DNA from: Symbiodinium natans
Lineage: Eukaryota > Sar > Dinophyceae > Suessiales > Symbiodiniaceae
DNA: 64,000 nucleotides
Assembly: GCA_905221605.1 (NCBI GenBank)
Contig: CAJNDS010002369.1
Location: 355,655-419,654, forward strand
Reading direction: 5' to 3'
Shown here piece after piece: positions 61,313 through 64,000 of the stretch. The translations under genes were made by a program, and so were the position numbers. Under the pieces are notes generated by a model. It was not told the origin of the DNA. It made no database searches and saw nothing but the letters and a program-made list of their open reading frames with translations. Numbering within the stretch: position 1 is the stretch's first letter; the number at the start of each line of letters is the position of its first letter.

Positions 61313-61592
61313 ACCCTAAACCCTACACCCTAAACCCTAAACCCCAAACCCTAAACCCTAAACCCTAAACCCTAAACCCTAAACCCTGAACCCTAAATCC
61401 TAAACCCTGAGACCTAAACCCTAAACCCCAAACCCCAAACCCTGAACCCTAAGCCCAAAACCCTAAACCCCAAACCCCAAACCCTAAACCCTAAACCCTG
61501 AACCCTAAACCCCAAACCCCAAAACCCTAAACCCTAAACCCTAAACCCTGAACCCTAAACCCTAAACCCCCAAACCCTAAACCCCAAACCCA
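61313..61592 (-). repeat. Long CCCTAAA array with CCCCAAA/CCCTGAA variants
   Basis: About forty units, the longest array in the window. It begins 12 bp past the stop codon (minus sense) of the exon at 61604-61675. Confidence 0.95.
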
Positions 61593-61603
61593 TTCAGCGG
61601 TTG

Positions 61604-61675
61604 CTAGCTTCGGCTTTGGGACTTGGCCGCCAGAGCCTTGTCCACGTGCCTGGGAAGCGCCTCTTTGCTTGTCAC
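61604..61675 (-). CDS. C-terminal exon of an unknown gene
   Basis: The minus strand reads VTSKEALPRHVDKALAAKSQ and then SRS-stop, 24 codons including TAG, after a CTCGCAG acceptor. The stop lies before the array 61313-61592. Unknown protein. Confidence 0.5.
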   Translation of the reverse strand: MTSKEALPRHVDKALAAKSQSRS

Positions 61676-61949
61676 CTGCGAGTCTGGAGGCCCAAGATTT
61701 AGGGTTTAGGGTTTAGGGTTCAGGGTTCAGGGTTTAGGACCCTCCATGGTTTAGGGTTTGGTGGTTTAGGGGTTTGAGGGGGTTTAGGGTTTAGGGTTGG
61801 GGTTATAAGGTGTTGGGATTTAGAGCTGGGAGTGGCACGCTGCACACTGCTTGCTGTATTCCCGGCCCCCCCTCCCCCCAAACAGACCTCGTCGCATGTG
61901 CTCGCCGAAGCAGGCAAACAGCAAACATGTCTCTATAGAGGGTCACCCT

Positions 61950-62049
61950 TTGGGATGTTGCCCCTTATACTACCAGTCCTTAATCGGGAGTACAATCAGG
62001 GTACTATAATCCCGGTTAGGGACTGTTAGTATAAGGGGGAACATCTCAA
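61950..62049. mobile_element. MITE family 1, copy C (100 bp)
   Basis: Arms TTGGGATGTTGCCCCTTATA and its inverse at the right, matching over about 41 bp. Flanked by a perfect 8-bp duplication, GTCACCCT, at 61942-61949 and 62050-62057. Confidence 0.95.
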
Positions 62050-62615
62050 GTCACCCTACTCAATTGGGTGCAACATCAGCAACTGTACAGGTTTCTGGGT
62101 GTAGTGTTCAGGGGGTACAGGGTTTAGGTTTAGGAGTTCGAGGCGCTCGAGGGCTCAAGCGTCCGGGATTCGGGTACGTAGCCCTAAACCCTAAACCCTA
62201 AACCCTAAACCCCAAACCCTAAACCCTAAACCCTAAGCCTTGAGAGCCCTGCCGCACGGGGGTGCTCCATGCAGGAAGGGGATTGGTGCCCTTTTTCCGA
62301 CTTTGCCAAGTCGTGTCTAGTGATGGAAGCAATTCATGTTGATGCCGGCCTCTGGATTCCTTCGGGGTCTAGGGTCTAGGTTTTAGGGTTAGGGTTTCGG
62401 GTTTGAGGTTGGAGTTTGGGGTGTGGGGTTTGGGGGAGCTGCCAATGTAGCGGCCATATGGCATATTGACACGCTCTCCCTCTGTTCCTGCAGAGATGGG
62501 GGTCCCCGCGTAACATGTTTTAAGGGGCCTGCAGCCTAACTGATCCTACGAACTAAGGGGACCTCAATGTCTGGCACAGCCGATTCCTCACGTGCTAGCC
62601 AAGCCCTTCTTGGGC

Positions 62616-62699
62616 TCAGTAGGGAGGGTTGCTGACGGCGGTGAAGTACTCTGTGAGGAATGGCACGCCATAGGCGAAGAATAACCTTGGGCAGCGCAG
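62616..62699 (-). CDS. C-terminal exon of an unknown gene
   Basis: The minus strand reads CPRLFFAYGVPFLTEYFTAV and then SNPPY-stop (TGA at 62616-62618), 28 codons in phase 0 after a TGTACAG acceptor. Aromatic-rich C-terminus; family not recognised. Confidence 0.55.
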   Translation of the reverse strand: MRCPRLFFAYGVPFLTEYFTAVSNPPY

Positions 62700-62719
62700 C
62701 TGTACACACATGAACAAGG

Positions 62720-63590
62720 CCTCGGGTTTCGAGTTTCGGGTTTAAGGTTTAGGGTTTATAAGGTTTAGGGTTAACGGGTTCCTGTCAAGGTTTTAGGGTG
62801 TAGGGTTTAGGGTTGAGGGTTTGGGTCTCAACACAAACACCCACAAAATGTGCACACAGCCAAACGGTTAGGCTAGGTTGAGGAGTTTAGTCTCGGACAA
62901 AGACCCTCCACTCAAGCCCCCTTCACACAGAGGCTCACGGACCTCTCTATCAGTATCAAGGGATTAAGACTCGTACCTCTAAGGTCGGGGAATATGGCCC
63001 TTAATACTACATTAAGGATCTTTAACAAGGGTCCCCAAAACCCAAGGGTACAACCTTAAGGGTCCAAGGTAAAACCCCTACACAGTAGTTTGGACCTTCT
63101 AGGCACCCACCCCTGCGCGCCTGAAGACGCAAGCAGCCTGGCCCCTAAGAACTCTCGTCTCTGAGCTCGAACTCCCTGGAGACAAGCCGTCAACGGACTA
63201 CCCTAATCCCGAAAGATAAACCCTATACCCAAAACCCGAAAGATAAACCCTACACCCTCGATGCCTACAAAGGTCCCTTCTTTGGCAAATCAACATTTAA
63301 GGGCCCGAAAAAAAACCAAGAAAAAACAATCCTAGTCTAGGGAGCGCACTCGAAACCTTAAACCCTAAACTCCAACCAAATTCAGAAGCTCGTGACTCAA
63401 ATGAACCTATCCGGGTTCCAGGGCCGGCGATTGGGCTTTGTGGCTCCTAATCTGAATGTCCTCGTACACCATGCACAAGCTGTCACGCCCTCGACCGGAA
63501 ATCCTACATTCCACATTCGATCCAGAACCACTTTGTGCCCAACACGTACAACCCAACATCCTGAACCACCATTTAAACTACCTTAAAGCC
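62720..63590. other. Unique DNA, no gene recognised
   Basis: A few decayed TTTAGGG units near 62740-62820 and an imperfect hairpin at about 63000-63075 (AAGGGTCC pairs). No supported exon. Confidence 0.35.
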
Positions 63591-63596
63591 CAACAG

Positions 63597-63700
63597 TTGG
63601 GATGCTCCCCCTTATACTAATAGCCCTTAGTAGGGATGATGATAGGGGTACTACAAATCCCTTATAAAGGACTCTTAGTATATCAGGGGGGACATCCCAA
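63597..63700. mobile_element. MITE family 1, copy D (104 bp)
   Basis: Arms TTGGGATGCTCCCCCTTATA and inverse. Perfect 8-bp duplication CCCAACAG at 63589-63596 and 63701-63708. The right-hand duplicate ends in CAG exactly where a plus-strand exon frame opens. Confidence 0.95.
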
Positions 63701-63708
63701 CCCAACAG

Positions 63709-63780
63709 CTTGAGGCATCGCTGCAGCAGAGCGTCAACGAGCCGGCCACCGCAAGGACCAGAGCTGCTGTCGTCTCATTG
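63709..63780 (+). CDS. Candidate plus-strand exon beginning at a MITE edge
   Basis: The plus strand reads LEASLQQSVNEPATARTRAA and then VVSL, 24 codons in phase 0, between AACAG (the MITE target duplicate) and TTG|GTTTCC. Unknown protein; it would be the only well-supported plus-strand exon in the right half. Confidence 0.4.
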
Positions 63781-64000
63781 GTTTCCTCGGACTCTCCCAG
63801 GCTCAGCTTCAAACCCCCAAACCCTAAACCCTATAAACCCCTAAACCCCCGAAGCCCCTAAACACCTTTTTAGGGTTTAGGGGGTGCGGCTTCAGAATCG
63901 CAGGTTTAAGGATTTCGGGTGGTTCGAGGTTCGGGCTTAGGGTTTAGGGTCGCGGTTTCGGGTTTACGGCTTAGGAAGCCCTGAGACCTAGACACTGGCC

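Overview
The window looks like nuclear DNA of a dinoflagellate, probably a Symbiodiniaceae-like alga. The reasons are: dozens of interstitial arrays of the plant/alga-type telomere repeat TTTAGGG (CCCTAAA on the other strand); very short exons (about 27-108 nt) in repeat-filled introns with many GC-AG and possibly GA-AG boundaries; one-sided gene polarity (nearly all recognisable exons are on the minus strand); and a very large Ty1/copia polyprotein. No prokaryotic gene, rRNA or tRNA was recognised. No genus is claimed.

Layout. 1-2892: a tandem higher-order array of pyrimidine-rich monomers. 2893-31 kb and 42-64 kb: islands of 50-400 bp of unique DNA separated by TTTAGGG/CCCTAAA arrays, homopolymers and roughly 85-130 bp hairpin elements. 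Read codon by codon, many islands are exons bounded by splice sites. Two genes could be chained with compatible intron phases. One is a KH-domain RNA-binding protein (four exons, 7633-9471, minus). The other is a homologue of the cilia/flagella radial-spoke protein CFAP91/MAATS1 (about 15 exons, 23986-44767, minus). Further isolated exons, including one RRM exon (15913-15992) and two C-terminal exons (61604-61675 and 62616-62699), belong to genes I could not name. Exon boundaries are hand-called; antisense frames are often open too, so strand is uncertain for some.

30877-41648: a complete LTR retrotransposon, 10,762 bp, with identical 173-bp LTRs, a 5-bp target duplication and one uninterrupted frame of 3355 codons on the minus strand. 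It lies in an intron of the CFAP91-like gene, in the same orientation. Besides gag, protease, integrase, reverse transcriptase and RNase H it carries a 2-oxoglutarate/Fe(II) dioxygenase-like domain between integrase and RT, a CxxGxxRS phosphate-binding-loop motif between protease and integrase, an SR-rich tract and a large unrecognised region.

The most distinctive findings are this element, a roughly 100-bp hairpin (MITE) family with perfect 8-bp target duplications whose copies sit at candidate splice sites, and telomere-type arrays that form intron edges and, for the CFAP91-like gene, apparently supply the stop codon.
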